Positions 24,261-36,997 of a stretch of DNA of 64,000 nucleotides are shown here, piece by piece. The notes below the pieces were generated by a model. The model was given only the letters and a program-made list of their open reading frames with translations. It ran no database searches and was not told the DNA's origin. Positions within the stretch are counted from its first letter, which is position 1. Each line of letters opens with the position of its first letter. The translations under genes and the position numbers were made by a program. Origin of the DNA: Manis javanica (lineage: Eukaryota; Chordata; Mammalia; Pholidota; Manidae); assembly GCF_040802235.1 (NCBI RefSeq), contig NC_133166.1, positions 2,542,001 through 2,606,000 on the forward strand, read 5' to 3'.

Positions 24261-25814
24261 GATTGTGAATTATCACACAGAGATTTATTTTGAAGATATC
24301 TCAGGGGTTTTGGGGTGCTAAAAGCACCTTTAGTTTCCAAGCAAAAAGGATTGGGTCTAGTACTAGGTTGATAGTGGGCAGTGGAAAAAAAAGTGCTAAG
24401 AGCCTTGAATTGCTTTCCTTGTCTCATGTATTTCCCATTGATACCATTTCCCCAAAGTGAGAATTTTTGTTGAAATGAATTAATAAAATTTTTTTAGGGT
24501 TTTAAGAAAAAAGATCTACCAGTACTTTCAAAGCATCATTGCAAGTTTCTTTGAAGTTCCTTTGAAATCCTGGTATTTCTTTTCATCTCCTTTTGCTTCC
24601 CTTTTCCTTCTCCTCCTTCTCTTTCTTATTAATATAGGAAAATTTGACACGTGATATATTTAAAAAGTGACAGGATTATTTGGCTATGAAAGGGGGTGAA
24701 GAATGAGGGGAGGAAATCAAGATGACTCAGAGATTTCTGGAATGCATAAACAGCAGAAAGGGATGCCAGCTACAATGGAAAGGACTGAGGCAGAGGTTTC
24801 TAAACGACATTGGAAGGAAAAGTTTTGAAGGACACTTGGATTTCTCTTACTACACCCCCACATATGCATAAATCAGTAGGGTGAATGGAGGCTGGTGAGA
24901 TTATGAACGGGATCATTGCAGCTGCCTGGCTGTCAATACAAAGCATCTTGTTCTCTGTGTGATTGCCACCTATGTCTTGTCTCAGTCATACGTTCTGATT
25001 GGTCATGGCTCTGAAAAGGGAAAAAGGAAAGAGTATTTTCACTCTTCTGCTGGGTCTGGGTGACTTCAATTCAGAGGAAAGGAACAGAAAAGTCTGTCTA
25101 AGCTACATTCTCAAATCTAAGCTTAGCTGCAATAATGTTAAGATCTGGCTCATTGATGCAACTGATTCAGGGTCAGGAAGGAGAGTGATTGCATGGCTCC
25201 TTTAAGTTCCAACAACAGTAAAGTCAGAAATATCCCAAAAATTTAACAAAGTAAATAGTTATTATTGATGTAAATAGGGTTATTTTCACTGCAACATTAA
25301 TCAAATAAATACTATGTGATGCTCTGGCCTGAGACAGGGACATAGCGTAAAACAAATTTTTACTCAGATGACTTAACTGAAGAGAATTTAATGAAAATAC
25401 AAAGAATACAGGCAAAGTTAAAGATATCAAAGAAGGTTAAGTAGTTGGAGGTTTATTGCAGAAATCAATTTTCACCCCTCGCCTTGAAATGGCCTGGCAA
25501 ATGGCTGCTGTCACTAGTGCCCAGTGAGAGCTCGAACCAGGAAGGAAGTCCCTGGCAATCTTCTCCAACACGCAGCTCAGCAGGACTTTTTCTTGGAAGA
25601 ATGCAGCCACTTTTCTCTTCCTCTCAACCTTTGACATCTTGCTGGTTTCCTCCACCGGACAAAGTCAGCTGAAAAGTAGACATCAAAGAAGTTCTATTGA
25701 GGCATAAAGGTTAAGCTCCAGGTCGACAAAGCAAGGTAGAAAAGAAAACGCAATAGGTCTGGGTCAGGTAGGGTAACAAAGGCAAAATCACCAGCACATC
25801 TGTATTATCTACAA
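24261..25814. other. Non-coding interval
   Basis: No gene or clear repeat seen. Short open frames near 25440-25670 overlap on both strands and look like chance. Confidence 0.5.
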
Positions 25815-25849
25815 ATCCATCATGTTCCCACAGTTATGTATTACTGTTT

Positions 25850-25975
25850 TCTATCAAAATGCGAAGCACAAGGCTCAGAATTGGTAAATAACTAATCCAA
25901 GCATCACAAAATTCAATTGGTCTTCCTATTATTTTCTGAAACTGTCTCCCAAGTTGAAGCACTATTCTGTCTTAC
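25850..25975 (-). repeat. MIR fragment
   Basis: A decayed reverse MIR (TTACTGTTTTCTATCAAAAT, GAAGCACAAGGCTCAGAATT, GGTAAATAACTAATCCAAGC). It is shared with copy B at about 53010-53150. Confidence 0.5.
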
Positions 25976-26489
25976 ATGTGGTTAACAAGAGATCTTACTA
26001 TTTCCCTAAAGTCAAAAATATCAAGATAGTCAGGCATAAATTAAAATAATGAATCCCATTGCTCCATAATTCACAAGAGATTTGATTCCTTGATGATACT
26101 GGGAAGTGAGGAAACACCATACCCTCAGTGAACTTAGGATTTTCCAAAGGATAAAAAGATAGTGTTTTTCATGGTATGAATGGCTTTCTGCTAGAAATAA
26201 TTGAACCATAGGGATTTGGTCCGTATATGACAATTATATTATAAACTCTTTAGGTTCATCCTTTCCATGCTGTCACTGGGAGATCACTCTTCATTCACAG
26301 GTAGGATTAAGTATTATTAAAATACATTTTGGAATCTAAAAATAAATATTTTGATCAATAAAAGTAAAATTATGGGTTGAAACATATTCTGATGAATTAA
26401 CAAATGCCTTCATTTATTCAAATGATCTTCTCAGAGTACAGATATTTATAAATGGACACTGGAATAGTATTTATAATGGAAAGGGAAGG

Positions 26490-26735
26490 AGACCAAAGAG
26501 AACATTCACTCCACCAGTCATTACTGATTGTGTCCATTTGGGAAAGCGCTGTTCTAAGTGTCACTAAGGTTATAGATAGATTAGATAAACTCATTTGTCC
26601 CTTAGGAACTCATGTTTTGATGTTGAGTCTTATTTTAGATTTTTTCACCCAATAATGGTGGCTACAACTTATGAAGTGCTTATTCCAAGTCAGAAATATT
26701 TAAAACTTTCCCCAGATTAATGGTTAAGTAATGTT
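26490..26735 (+). repeat. Ancient repeat plus truncated reverse MIR
   Basis: 26490-26640 carries the unresolved family core (GCGCTGTTCTAAGTGTCACT). From about 26655 a reverse MIR starts (GCTACAACTTATGAAGTGCT) but is cut after about 70 bases by the deletion noted against copy B. Confidence 0.45.
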
Positions 26736-28140
26736 TTAATGAAAAGAACTTATAAAAAATGCAACTCAGCACCAAAGAGTATTTGTTATGATAATTAAAA
26801 TGACCTTATGTACTTAGAAAAGAATATCACACAATACCTATGATTCCACTGATTTAGGCGATTTGTTATGCACCTCATAAATAATAATTTTAATAATAAA
26901 GTTATTAGCTAGTTAAAAAGTCCAAAATTTACATGTGCAAAACGGAATAATGCAATGGACAGGATGTCGAGTGCTCCATTTACAAAGCGCCTCACCAAAT
27001 GACCTGAGCAGGTGGTCAGTGGCATTGTAGCATAATGACTCAGGACAACACTGCCTTAGTAGGGAATGCGTCATTGAAGAGGATGTAGATTTTTCCACAA
27101 TGGTCTTCACCATCACCCTTATCTTGTACAAATGTTGGGAGAAGCACTTCATGTATCTTATGTCATGTCTTAGTGGTATGGTGAATACGATAATTATTTC
27201 AGTGTGACTTTTTACATGTTTTTAACAACTTAAGTTGAATTCAGGTCATAGAGTTTTTCTAAATCTTTTTAAGAGTTGAAATGAGGTAGACATACCGCAA
27301 AGTCATCATGCTCTTCTCAACCTTTTTCAATATTGCCTGCTCTCCCACCAAGAAAACGTCAACACGTTATTATTCCACCTAATTACTCCCCTAAAAACAT
27401 TTTATACCATTGATACATGTGTATGTATCTATATATCAAATCTGTTTTTTTTACAGAAACACTGATTTACATTTATTCTCCGTGAATCAATGTTTGCCCC
27501 TAATACTTGGCAATAATACACAATGCAAAGAAGGTCCTGAGCTAAGTCTTAAAAGTTAAATAAGATTTGGTGACATGATGCCACCTGCAGTACATGTGAG
27601 CAAGGAAAATGGTCATTCACTAAAGGGTGAAAGAAGACCTTGAAAATGATCTTGAGGTTAGAAGGGTAGGTAGAGAGATCCTAGTTTAAAAGGATATGCA
27701 CTATTGATCAGTTCCACTCCCCACATCAATTCAGCTGTGAAAAACAGATGAGACTCAGTGACTTGATACTTAGAGATCACATAAAAAGGTATATTGGAGT
27801 AAAAAAGGTTACAATCTCAAAGAAAATCAAAGATTAAGGAAGTTGTTTAAAGAAAGTGTTAATAAACAAATACGGTAAAGACTAGCAGACAAGATAAAGG
27901 CTTTTCAAATATGAAAAGGCTTGTAGGAAAGTATTTATTAAGTATTATTGTCTTTATACATAAGGAGCTCTCTATATTAATTTAGGTATTTAAAATATCA
28001 ATACATGCTTAGGTTGTGCCTCCTGCATTTATAAATTCAAGGGAAGAGGAAGAACTATAATATGACATGACGGGGTAACAGATAAGTGACAAATGCATTT
28101 TTATTTCCTTTATCTTAGCCCTCATTTGAAGCCAAGCACA

Positions 28141-29079
28141 ATGTCAGAGGAAAACCACACGGCAGTGACTGAGTTTATTCTCCTGGGACTGACAGATCGC
28201 CCCGAGTTGCAGCCTGTCCTCTTTGTGGTCTTCCTAGTCGTCTACCTGATCACCGTGATTGGCAACGTGAGCATGATTTTGGTAATCAGAAGTGACTCAA
28301 AACTCCACACGCCAATGTACTTCTTCCTCAGCCACCTCTCCTTTGTAGACCTCTGTTACGCCACCAGTGTCTCTCCTCAGATGCTGGTTCATTTCTTATC
28401 CAAGAGGAAAACTATATCTCTCGTTGGTTGCTTTATACAATTCCACTTTTTCATTGCCCTGGTGATCACAGACTACTACATGCTCACAGTGATGGCTTAT
28501 GACCGCTACGTGGCCATTTGCAAGCCTTTGTTATATGGCAGCCAAATGTCCAGATGTGCCTGCCTCTCTCTTGTTGCCGCTCCTTATATTTATGGCTTTG
28601 CAAATGGTCTGGTCCAGACCATCCTGATGCTTCGTCTCTCCTTCTGTGGACCCAATGAGATCAACCACTTCTACTGTGCAGACCCACCTCTCCTAGTCCT
28701 TGCCTGCTCGGATACGTATGTCAAAGAAATGGCCATGTTGGTGGGGGCTGGTTCCAACCTCACCTGCTCTCTCACCATCATTCTCATCTCCTACATTTTC
28801 ATTTTCACAGCCATTCTGCGTATCCGCTCTGCTGATGGGAGGCAGAAGGCCTTCTCCACGTGTGGGTCCCATTTGACCGCTGTCACGGTCTTTTACGGGA
28901 CGTTGTTCTGCATGTATCTGAGACCCCTTTCTGACGCATCAGTAGAGCAGGGAAAAATTGTAGCTGTTCTTTATATCTTTGTGAGCCCTATGTTAAACCC
29001 TTTCATCTACAGCCTTCGGAACAAAGATGTTAAAAGAGCAATAAAGAAAGTTTTCCACCAGCAATTGCTTCCTAAGTAA
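28141..29079 (+). CDS. Olfactory receptor, OR5M subfamily (copy A)
   Basis: Class II odorant GPCR of 312 residues in one coding exon. Landmarks are NHT glycosylation site 5-7, KLHTPMYFF 54-62, TM3 cysteine C97, [12 protein letters not shown] 118-129, EC2 with [18 protein letters not shown] 167-184, KAFSTCGSH 236-244 and [15 protein letters not shown] 283-297. The EC2 signature is typical of OR5M (as in OR5M8). I place it in OR5M without a one-to-one human name. The frame is open from 28093, but a splice acceptor (TTTTTATTTCCTTTATCTTAG-type tract ending about 28119) falls between that ATG and 28141, so [12 protein letters not shown] is the start. Its duplicate is at 56101-57039. All core motifs are intact. 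Confidence 0.94.
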   Translation: MSEENHTAVTEFILLGLTDRPELQPVLFVVFLVVYLITVIGNVSMILVIRSDSKLHTPMYFFLSHLSFVDLCYATSVSPQMLVHFLSKRKTISLVGCFIQFHFFIALVITDYYMLTVMAYDRYVAICKPLLYGSQMSRCACLSLVAAPYIYGFANGLVQTILMLRLSFCGPNEINHFYCADPPLLVLACSDTYVKEMAMLVGAGSNLTCSLTIILISYIFIFTAILRIRSADGRQKAFSTCGSHLTAVTVFYGTLFCMYLRPLSDASVEQGKIVAVLYIFVSPMLNPFIYSLRNKDVKRAIKKVFHQQLLPK

Positions 29080-29379
29080 ATAAAAAGACCACCTGAATAA
29101 GAATAAATAATCATCATTAAGTCAACACACAATACAACTTTTGTTTCCAATATATCAGATGCTCAGATACTGTTAAATTGAGATCTCCCTGCCTGATTCT
29201 ATTCCTGTCCTCATTTCCTTCATTGAACTCTAAGATAAATTTAATGTTTTATATCCTCATGTAGAGTTTTCATATTTGTTGGTGGTGTTATGCACAGGAC
29301 TGCATAGCATTATTTTTTTCCAGATTTAAAACCCAATAAATGTAAATATACTCTATATTTCATTCTTTAATTTATTTTA

Positions 29380-29990
29380 ATTTTCATTAAGCCCTTTTAG
29401 ATTATCTATGATGATTCGTTTAGCAGTTTTTTTCACTGATATATTCAATGCCATTCCAAGCTAACTGAAGTGTTTTTAAAGGCTCTTATAGTAATTGGAG
29501 ATTTCTCTTTCTTTTAGTAGTATGTCCATATCCTTTGCCCAATTTTCAGCTGTTATTTTTTTATCTTTAAAATCTACATTTGTAATTGCTATTCATGTAT
29601 TCTGTCCTAGGTACTAAACTATTAATGATACATGCAGTACAAATGTTTACAACCTGTTTTTTTATTTGAACAAAATTCTAATTTATTAATCTTCTTTTTG
29701 TGTCTTGTATGGGTTGTCAAACCTTTTCTTTTTATTATAAAGCTGTTCTTTCTTTCATTCCATGTTTTAAACTTTTACTTTTACATATTTAAGTCTGTAT
29801 TTTTCTTGGTATTATAAATGTTGCCAAGCAGAATCCAATTCTATTTTTTAATAAAATAATCAGATTTTCATGTTTTGAATACTCTATACTATTTTCATTA
29901 GGTTTTTAGTGTAAAGTCTGTCATGTATCAAGTTTTCATATATGTTTTAGTAGGTTTCTGGGTTTGAATTCTAGGACCAGTTTGTGAATA
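29380..29990 (-). mobile_element. Very old L1 ORF2 remnant
   Basis: Reads as decayed reverse L1 text (TATCCTTTGCCCAATTTTCA, a run of TTTATTTGAACAAAATTCTA then AATTTATTAATCTTCTTTTT). The copy at 57320-57990 keeps more of it. Too diverged to subtype. Confidence 0.45.
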
Positions 29991-30699
29991 TCTTCATCTA
30001 TTTTTATTTTATTTTAACAAAGTATTTTTATAAAAATAGCTTTACCACCCATCATATGGAAGCTAGAAATATGAGTATTTTCTTGAAGGATCTGTGTCAC
30101 CAGATCCCATTAAAATGCACAGGAGTTCCTGTATTCTTTCCAGAGTCCACATGCATCATTGTTTTTTCCTAAGACACATGAAGCCAACTTCACTGATCCA
30201 GTAATGGTGGCTATGAGAATGAGAAAGATAAAGTTACTTACAGTCTGTATTTAGTCCTGTGGTTATTTGAAAGCTCATATTTATCCCATAATCTAGAATA
30301 TAGGTAGTTCTCATTAATAGCTATCGAGTTAATAAACTATCACTGTGCCCCTTGCGTTCTGGCTATGGGAGGGCACGCTTTACTCTTCACCAAGTCCCAA
30401 TGTGATCTTCGTGAGTTCTTAACAATCCACACGCTTATCCTGAAACTTTAAGTATGCATATCTCTTCCTTCCCAGCATGAACCAGAAACTCTTACAAAGC
30501 TTTTAACTTCCCTTTTGCTCTCTGCATTGACAGTACAGTGGTGAAGGAAGGTTATCCCTGAATATTTATTAACTATATGAATGAATGAATGAATGCCACA
30601 ATAGCTGGAGAACGGTTAGTATGGTGTGAGCATGTCACCACTGCATAATTATCAACAGTAAGATATGATGGACTAATGTTTTCCCTGTTTGAATCTCAG

Positions 30700-30885
30700 G
30701 CTCACAGTAATTATTTGTATATGCCAGGGAAAGTCACTTAACCTCTCTATGCCTCAGTTTCCCATCTGTAAAAGGAAGATAATGATACTAATGACCCATA
30801 GAGCTGTGTGAGGATTCACTGAGCTGAGGCTTGTAAAGTGCTGAGCCCGATGCTTAGAAGATAGTAGGTACTCAATGTTTATTTG
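30700..30885 (+). repeat. MIR SINE, well preserved
   Basis: Clear sense MIR: GGGAAAGTCACTTAACCTCT, CTATGCCTCAGTTTCCCATC, TGTAAAAGGAAGATAATGAT, GTGAGGATTCACTGAGCTGA, ending with AGTAGGTACTCAATG. The duplicate is at 58655-58850. Confidence 0.88.
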
Positions 30886-31084
30886 TATTATTAATTCTTA
30901 CCATTCTGTTTCTTTCCTCCTGTATCTCAGACAAGTTAGCCACTCACCCCAGTTCATCTTCCTACAGAATTTCATTTTTGAGGGATAAGGAAATGTGCTC
31001 AATATAATGTAAAGGTATCAGGGAGGGAATTAGCAGGATTTGTTGCATATTCACTGAATTAAGTGCACATTGCACACCCCTAGT

Positions 31085-31420
31085 ATTATTCAGCAAGCAT
31101 TAGCTGATCACTGTTTCCCCCCAGGCTCAGGGCCTGAGCTAGCTGTGGAGATCACTGTCCTTGCCCTTTAGGGTCTACAGTCTAGTGATGGGAATAGAAA
31201 CATTAGCAGGTAAAACAACAGAGTGTGTTAGACAAGGATGGGGGCAGCGCCCTAGGACAGCAGGGAGGATGGAGGTCAGCCCCACGTCTGTGGAGGCAGA
31301 GAGAGCGTCTTTTGTGAAGATGTCAACTGCAGCCCAACTTGGCACCACCAGGTTCAAAGAGAATCTGAAGAGAATAAGGAAAGCACTGATTGGAGGGAAG
31401 CTGGGGACATATTAAAAGGG
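31085..31420 (+). repeat. Ancient mammalian interspersed repeat, family not resolved
   Basis: Starts at TTCAGCAAGCATTAGCTGAT and runs through GGTCTACAGTCTAGTGATGG. Same unresolved family as 5965-6235; the copy B counterpart is 59050-59395. Short open frames across it are chance. Confidence 0.45.
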
Positions 31421-33919
31421 CTGTTAGAAGGAAGTGCAGAAGGTTGAGGCATAGCAGAGACCTACATTTGGGGAGAGAGTCAACTGGCTGTGTGTGAATA
31501 CAGGGGCTTAATCCCACTCTGCCACTTGCCAGCTACGAGTCTCTATGTGAATTAGTCCATCACTATTCACTCGGAGGAGCCTCTGTTTCTTTAGCCAAAA
31601 GTGCAGGATGGAGTTCCTACCTCTAAAACTGTATTTGAGAATCAATTCCGTTACCTTCATGAGAGATGCTCAAAGGTAGAAAGTGCTCACCAAGGTGTTT
31701 GTCAATGACCCTGTGCGTTTCACAGTCTGTATATGACTGACCCCTCCCAGGACTTCAGTGTTCACCAGAAGACATTGCTAGGAGTGCTGGATTTCAAGAG
31801 AGCAAGCAGTTGTAGAATAAAAGAAAACTTAAAAATCAGAAATGCAAAATTTCAATAGGAAACTTTTATGCCTTCCAGAGATCTCTTGAAACAATATTAA
31901 ATTTGGAATTTTGGGAAATATGATTGAGACTTATGATTAGTTTCCTGATCCCAGAGAGCTCCAATTAATCCCAAGGGGCCTGGCTCCCTGGATGGCACTC
32001 ATTGTTGCCACTCTGAAGTCCCTATGAAATTTACATGAGAGCACGTCCATACCTCTCATTTGCTGGTATAAATGCCAGGACATTTTACATCTGAGAGAGG
32101 TGCCCATGAACTTCTTTGATGAAAGGTGAGAAAAGAGATGCAAATCAGAGGTAGATTTAAATTTTTGTGTTGTTTAATTTCCTTTTAGTCAAGAAGAGAT
32201 TGTGTTGAAGTTTCAAACGGAGGCCACAAATTTGCCCCATTAGTTCAATATACATAAATGCAATCCTTCCTATTTCAGTAGAAAGGCTTGGATCCAAACT
32301 AAGTTGCCTGCTAACAGGTTTTGTCTCCCTGGCCAACATTTCAGCTTCCTACCGTCCTTGAGCCACTCCTTTGCGGGCTCTTTCTCCATCAGGTGGGGGC
32401 TGTCTCTGCTGTGCACTAGCAAACCCACAAGTGCCTTGTTGAGCAGATGTTCACTCTTCACTGTGGCCTGACACAGCTGCACAAAGCTGTGATTTTCCTT
32501 CTCTGTGAACACATACTGTTCAGTCTTTTTCTCCTCTCTCCACCTATCAGTATGTCTGCTCTTCCTCAGTTGCATATTTCCGGACCCCACAAATCACTGA
32601 GCTGTGAGTCCAGACCGTTCTAGAATACCCAGGCCGTCACTCAGTGGCATGGAAGCGAGGAGGCCTTCTGCCAGTGGGACCCTCGAGTCCAGATTCCTGC
32701 TGTGTCTATACATCTGAAATTCCCACAGCCTGATCTTTTTCTTTCCATTTTCCTCTGTGCCAGTAACCACTATCTATTCCCTTTCTGGGGTGTTCTTGAT
32801 GCAAACTTATATGAGAAGGTAATATAAGTAAGTAAACTTTTTTCAAAGTGTTCCGTGATAGACCTTTCTTGAAGAGAAGCTGCCACTAACAGCCAACCAC
32901 TGTTTCTTATTGAGGGTCATTGTTATTGTTGATGTGAAAAAGATAGATGGAAATGAATCAGACTTTCAAAGATGTGAAACATTTGAGTTTTAGGGAAGTT
33001 CTCAGCCGAGACTTTCTGCACCTCTGTGCATGAGCTCTGCACATGTTCACATTACTAGGATTCCAAAGAAAGATATCTCTGCATTGTTCTTTAATCTTCC
33101 CAGAATACCCTCTTAAAATAGCCTTATTGGCTTTTTTCTTCCTCTTCAGTTTGTTGCTTTTAAAAAGTTACCCTTTCATAAATTCTTCATCTTTGTTACT
33201 CTTTTGAGTTTGAGCACCTTTTCCACCAAAGTCCACTTTCTGTATTTTCTCCATGCTACTGACAGTTGCAACACCATTCCCTTACCTGCAGTTTGTCCAC
33301 TAAACTGTGGATGCCAGTAATGGTGTGGTTTTTGATGGTTTTGTCAATTTTTGCACCGACAGTGCCTAATCACAGAAGATGATAAGTATTTGTTTGATGA
33401 GTATCTTGTTTCATGTCCACAGCAACTTGAGGGGGAGACAGAACAGATATTACTTGTACCAGTTGCAAAGGGGAAATGAAGTGACTCGGAGTTAAGAATT
33501 ATTATATGTTGTCAATACCTATTATTAGTGTATTCAGCAATGTTCATTAAGTACTTACTAATAGAGATAAGTGAGTTTGCCTTTCTGTAATTATCCTAAA
33601 GTATGGCTTAGTGACTCATTTTGAGATCTGAGAAGCACTGGGCAGGTTTTTCAAAAATGTAATTATAATAAAAGGGGCAAGAAATAAAAACATTTGAGAG
33701 AAAGGAAGAAGAGATTCAACACATGTGACATGAAGGAGTAATGGAATCTATAGAGTGGTATATCTGCATAGAACAAGTGATTCCTAAATTAAGTACTGAC
33801 TATGCAGAACAATTCTTTTTTTTATGCATACATTGTGTCAGTGCTATAGACACTCCTCAAATTACTGAATGAACATTTATATGATTTGATAATTCTTTGT
33901 TCATTTTTTCTTTAATTTT
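31421..33919. other. Non-coding part of copy A
   Basis: No gene supported. Collinear with 59396-61864 in copy B. The open frames in the two copies are not conserved in length, which argues against coding function. Confidence 0.6.
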
Positions 33920-34745
33920 TTTCTGGGCCAGTTATTTAAAAATTTTCTTATTGAAGTGTAGTTGATATACACTATTATATTAGTTTCTGGTGTATATCAT
34001 AGTGGTTTGACATTTCTATACAATAGGAAATGTTCACCATAAGGAATGTAGTTACCATCTGTTACTATACAAAGTGATGACAGTATTATTGACTATATTC
34101 TCTATGCTCTACTTTTCTTCCCTGTGACTTATTCATTTTAGAATTGGAAGTTTGTACCTCTTTGTTCTCTTTACCTATTTTGCTTGTTCTCCACCCCTTC
34201 AGCTCTAGCACACACCAGTTGGTTCTCTGTATTTATGGGTCTTTTTCTGTTTGTTTTCATTTGTTTTGTTCTCTCTATTCCACATATAAGTGAAAACATA
34301 CAGTATTTGTCTCTCTCTGTCTGACTAGTTTCACTTAGCATTATACTCTCTAAGTCCACTCATGTTGTCACAAATACAAGATTTCAGTCTTTTTCATGGC
34401 TGAGTAGTGTCCCATTGTATGTGTGTATCACTTCTTCATTATCCATGCACCTACCTATAAACACTTAGGTTGTGTCCATATCTTGGCTATTGTAAACAAT
34501 GCTGCAATAAACATAGGGCTACATGAATAATTTCAAATTAGTGGTTCTGTTGTCTTAAGGTAAATGCACAAAGGTGGAATTACTGGGTTGTATGCTATTT
34601 CAAATCTAATTTTTTGAGGAATCTCCATATTGATTCCCATACTGGCTACCCAAATTTATATTCCCACCAATAGTGCACTTGGTTTCCCTTTCTTCCACAT
34701 GCTTTCCAACACTTGTTATTTCATTTATTTGCCTTACGTTTATGG
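33920..34745 (-). mobile_element. Old L1 3' portion (ORF2 end and 3' UTR)
   Basis: Reverse L1: 3'-UTR text (TATTGAAGTGTAGTTGATAT-like, GTTACCATCTGTTACTATAC, ATTCTCTATGCTCTACTTTT), then ORF2 C-terminal text (TTCCACATATAAGTGAAAAC, ATCTTGGCTATTGTAAACAA, GCAATAAACATAGGG, TTTTTGAGGAATCTCCATAT). Of the L1MA class by appearance. Duplicated at 61865-62740, so it predates the duplication. Confidence 0.85.
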
Positions 34746-35515
34746 GAACACTGTGACTGTGCCTTCTTAAAATTGGGTTTCTTGTCACACCTGTGTTAGA
34801 ATCTTCTGAATAATTGTTACATGTGAAGATCCCTATATGCCACATAAAACTATTAGTACCACCCCTTCCTTGCTGACCTGTATAAATTAAGCCTACAAAC
34901 AATAAAAAAAAACAATTAGTAACAAACTTCCTGTGAATTTCCTTGATTAACAAACTTCCTTGGTAATTGGTTTGTACACTAAAGTTCAGACACTTAATTC
35001 TCCCAAGTGTCTGACATCATGCAAAGCTCTGTGGGGATTCAGAAATGAGTGAAACATTGCAATTCATTCATTCTTTCGTGCTTACACTCTATTTTTCTTT
35101 TCTTTTCTAAATTAAGTATACAAGCATGTGCTTAAAAGTCACAGTGCAACAATAACTGGACTTTGTCCCTGCCTCTGAAGAAATAATATGGGAGGAATTA
35201 GTAGTAGATACATCATGGTGATGTATGGTGCTAAAGAGTAAATTAGAGGTATGTAGGATGCACTGGAAGCAGAAAGCACAAATGGTTATATTCAATCCCA
35301 TGTATGATGGGAGTGAAGTTAGAAATGTTTCTCAAAGGATACGCCTTTAAAAAGGGCCTGATAAGATAAGTAGACTTTGAGAGGTAAAAATAAATAGTGC
35401 AGGGAGACAGGAGATATATAGCATCACTGTAATTATGGATATAGGAAGAGCTGTATATTTAGTTATCTATAGGCATATAGCTTAGGTATAACTGTAGGTA
35501 TAGAGATAGACATTC
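34746..35515. other. Non-coding part of copy A
   Basis: Collinear with 62741-63419. Nothing recognisable beyond shared non-coding sequence. Confidence 0.5.
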
Positions 35516-35848
35516 AGCCGACCCTTGAGCAACACAGGGTTAGTGTGCTGATGTGCAACCCAGTTGAAAACCTGTGTAAGACTATGACTTGCTAAACATT
35601 TAACTACTAATAACCTACTGTTGACCAGAGCCTTGCAGATAACAAAAATAGTTGATTTTTACATATTTTACATGTAATATGTATTATATACTATGTTCTT
35701 ACAAGAAAGTAAACCAGAGAAAATAAAATGTTTTTTCAGATTATTGCAAGCCTCTAAAAATTTTTCCAATACATTTATCGAAAAACATCTGCCTGTAAGT
35801 AGATTCACACAGACAAACCCTTGTTGTTCAAGTTCAACTACATAAGAT
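35516..35848. mobile_element. MER2-type (TcMar-Tigger) DNA transposon, near full length
   Basis: The left end GACCCTTGAGCAACACAGGG and the right end ACCCTTGTTGTTCAAGTTCA are near inverted complements. The interior keeps TTAACTACTAATAACCTACT and GTTCTTACAAGAAAGTAAAC, as in MER2. It is a non-autonomous element with no coding capacity. Copy B keeps only the left ~55 bases (63420-63474). Confidence 0.75.
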
Positions 35849-36028
35849 AATTCAGTATAAAGACAAATAAAATAATGGCTCACTGAAAGTACAAAGTCAG
35901 TTTATGGTAGTGCCCATTTTAAATGACATACAGAAGTTTTGAGAAAAATCATTTCCCAGTACTATGAGCTGTACCTCCATGTCTGCTCCATTTCCTTCTG
36001 TTTCAAGTACAGGACAGACTCTCAGAAA

Positions 36029-36997
36029 ATGTCCGTCAGAAATGCCAGTGCTGTAACAGAATTCATTCTCCTGGGGCTCACAGGTCGCCCCGAACTCCAG
36101 CCTCTCCTCTTCGCGCTGTTCCTCCTTGTGTACCTTGTCACCCTCTTCGGGAACCTGGGCATGGTGGTGCTCATCAGGCTGGACTCTCGCCTTCACACCC
36201 CCATGTACTTCTTCCTCACTCATTTAGCCTTTGTAGACTTATGCTATGCCTCCAACGCAACCCCTCAGATGTTGACTAATTTCTTAGCAAAGAGGAAGAC
36301 CATCACCTTTGCCGGCTGCTTTACACAGTGTTACATTTTCATTGCACTTCTCCTCACCGAGTTTTACATGCTGGCGGCAATGGCCTATGACCGCTACGTG
36401 GCCATATGCAACCCTCTGCGCTACAGTGTGAAAATGTCCCGGCGGGTCTGCATCTGCTTGGCCACGTTTCCTTACATCTATGGCTTCTCAGATGGCCTGC
36501 TCCAGGCCATCCTGACCTTCCGCTTGACCTTCTGTAGGTCCAATGTCATCAACCACTTCTACTGTGCTGACCCGCCACTCATTAAGCTTTCTTGCTCTGA
36601 TACTTATGTCAAAGAGCACGCCATGCTCATATCAGCTGGCGTCAACCTCTCCAGCTCCCTCATCATCATCCTGGCATCCTATGCCTTTGTTACCACTGCC
36701 ATCCTCCGGATCAAATCAGCAGAGGGAAGGCGCAGGGCATTCTCCACCTGTGGTTCCCACATGACGGCTGTGACCCTATTTTATGGGACTCTCTTCTGCA
36801 TGTACGTAAGACCACCGACAGATAAGACTGTCAAGGAGTCCAAAATAATAGCTGTCTTCTACACGTTTGTAAGTCCACTGCTTAATCCATGGATCTACAG
36901 TCTGCGGAACAAAGATGTCAAGTGGGCCTTGAAGGATGTCCTCCGAAGAAATACGGTAACTCTGATGGCCATGCCACCAATTACCACCAAGCCGTAG
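36029..36997 (+). CDS. OR5M11: Olfactory receptor, OR5M11-like
   Basis: Class II odorant GPCR of 322 residues. Landmarks are NAS glycosylation site 5-7, [20 protein letters not shown] 54-73, [16 protein letters not shown] 118-133, [31 protein letters not shown] in EC2, KAEGRR-type TM6 entry with AFSTCGSH, and [19 protein letters not shown]. Nearly every segment matches human OR5M11 as I recall it. The frame is open upstream to 35939. However, a splice acceptor (TTTCCTTCTGTTTCAAGTACAG-like tract ending about 36012) precedes the conserved start [12 protein letters not shown] at 36029, so I use that ATG. The C-terminal tail is about 15 residues longer than usual ([13 protein letters not shown]). 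The segment carrying this gene is absent from copy B. Confidence 0.95.
   Translation: MSVRNASAVTEFILLGLTGRPELQPLLFALFLLVYLVTLFGNLGMVVLIRLDSRLHTPMYFFLTHLAFVDLCYASNATPQMLTNFLAKRKTITFAGCFTQCYIFIALLLTEFYMLAAMAYDRYVAICNPLRYSVKMSRRVCICLATFPYIYGFSDGLLQAILTFRLTFCRSNVINHFYCADPPLIKLSCSDTYVKEHAMLISAGVNLSSSLIIILASYAFVTTAILRIKSAEGRRRAFSTCGSHMTAVTLFYGTLFCMYVRPPTDKTVKESKIIAVFYTFVSPLLNPWIYSLRNKDVKWALKDVLRRNTVTLMAMPPITTKP

Larger units (their letters stand above)
25815..35570. repeat. Segmental duplication, copy A
   Basis: Collinear with 52999-63474. Shared anchors in the same order are CCATCATGTTCCCAC at both starts, the OR5M coding region, an old L1 patch, a MIR, the repeat near 31085 and 59050, an L1 3' fragment, and the start of a MER2-type transposon. 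Coding parts agree about 94% by hand count; flanks look nearer 85-90% with small indels. Copy A lacks about 0.77 kb present in B (53903-54675). After a segment missing from B, homology resumes at about 38068. Confidence 0.9.

Noticed and set aside
28093-28140. Upstream ATG (28093) for OR5M copy A
   Set aside because: The 16 extra residues overlap the pyrimidine tract and splice acceptor. MSEENHT at 28141 matches family starts and the duplicate gene.
31161-31415. An 84-residue frame as a small gene, with a relative at 59128-59517
   Set aside because: Both lie in an ancient interspersed repeat and differ in length and frame between the duplicated copies.
35939-36028. Upstream start for the OR5M11-like gene
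   Set aside because: The 30 extra residues cross a splice-acceptor tract ending about 36012 and have no family counterpart.
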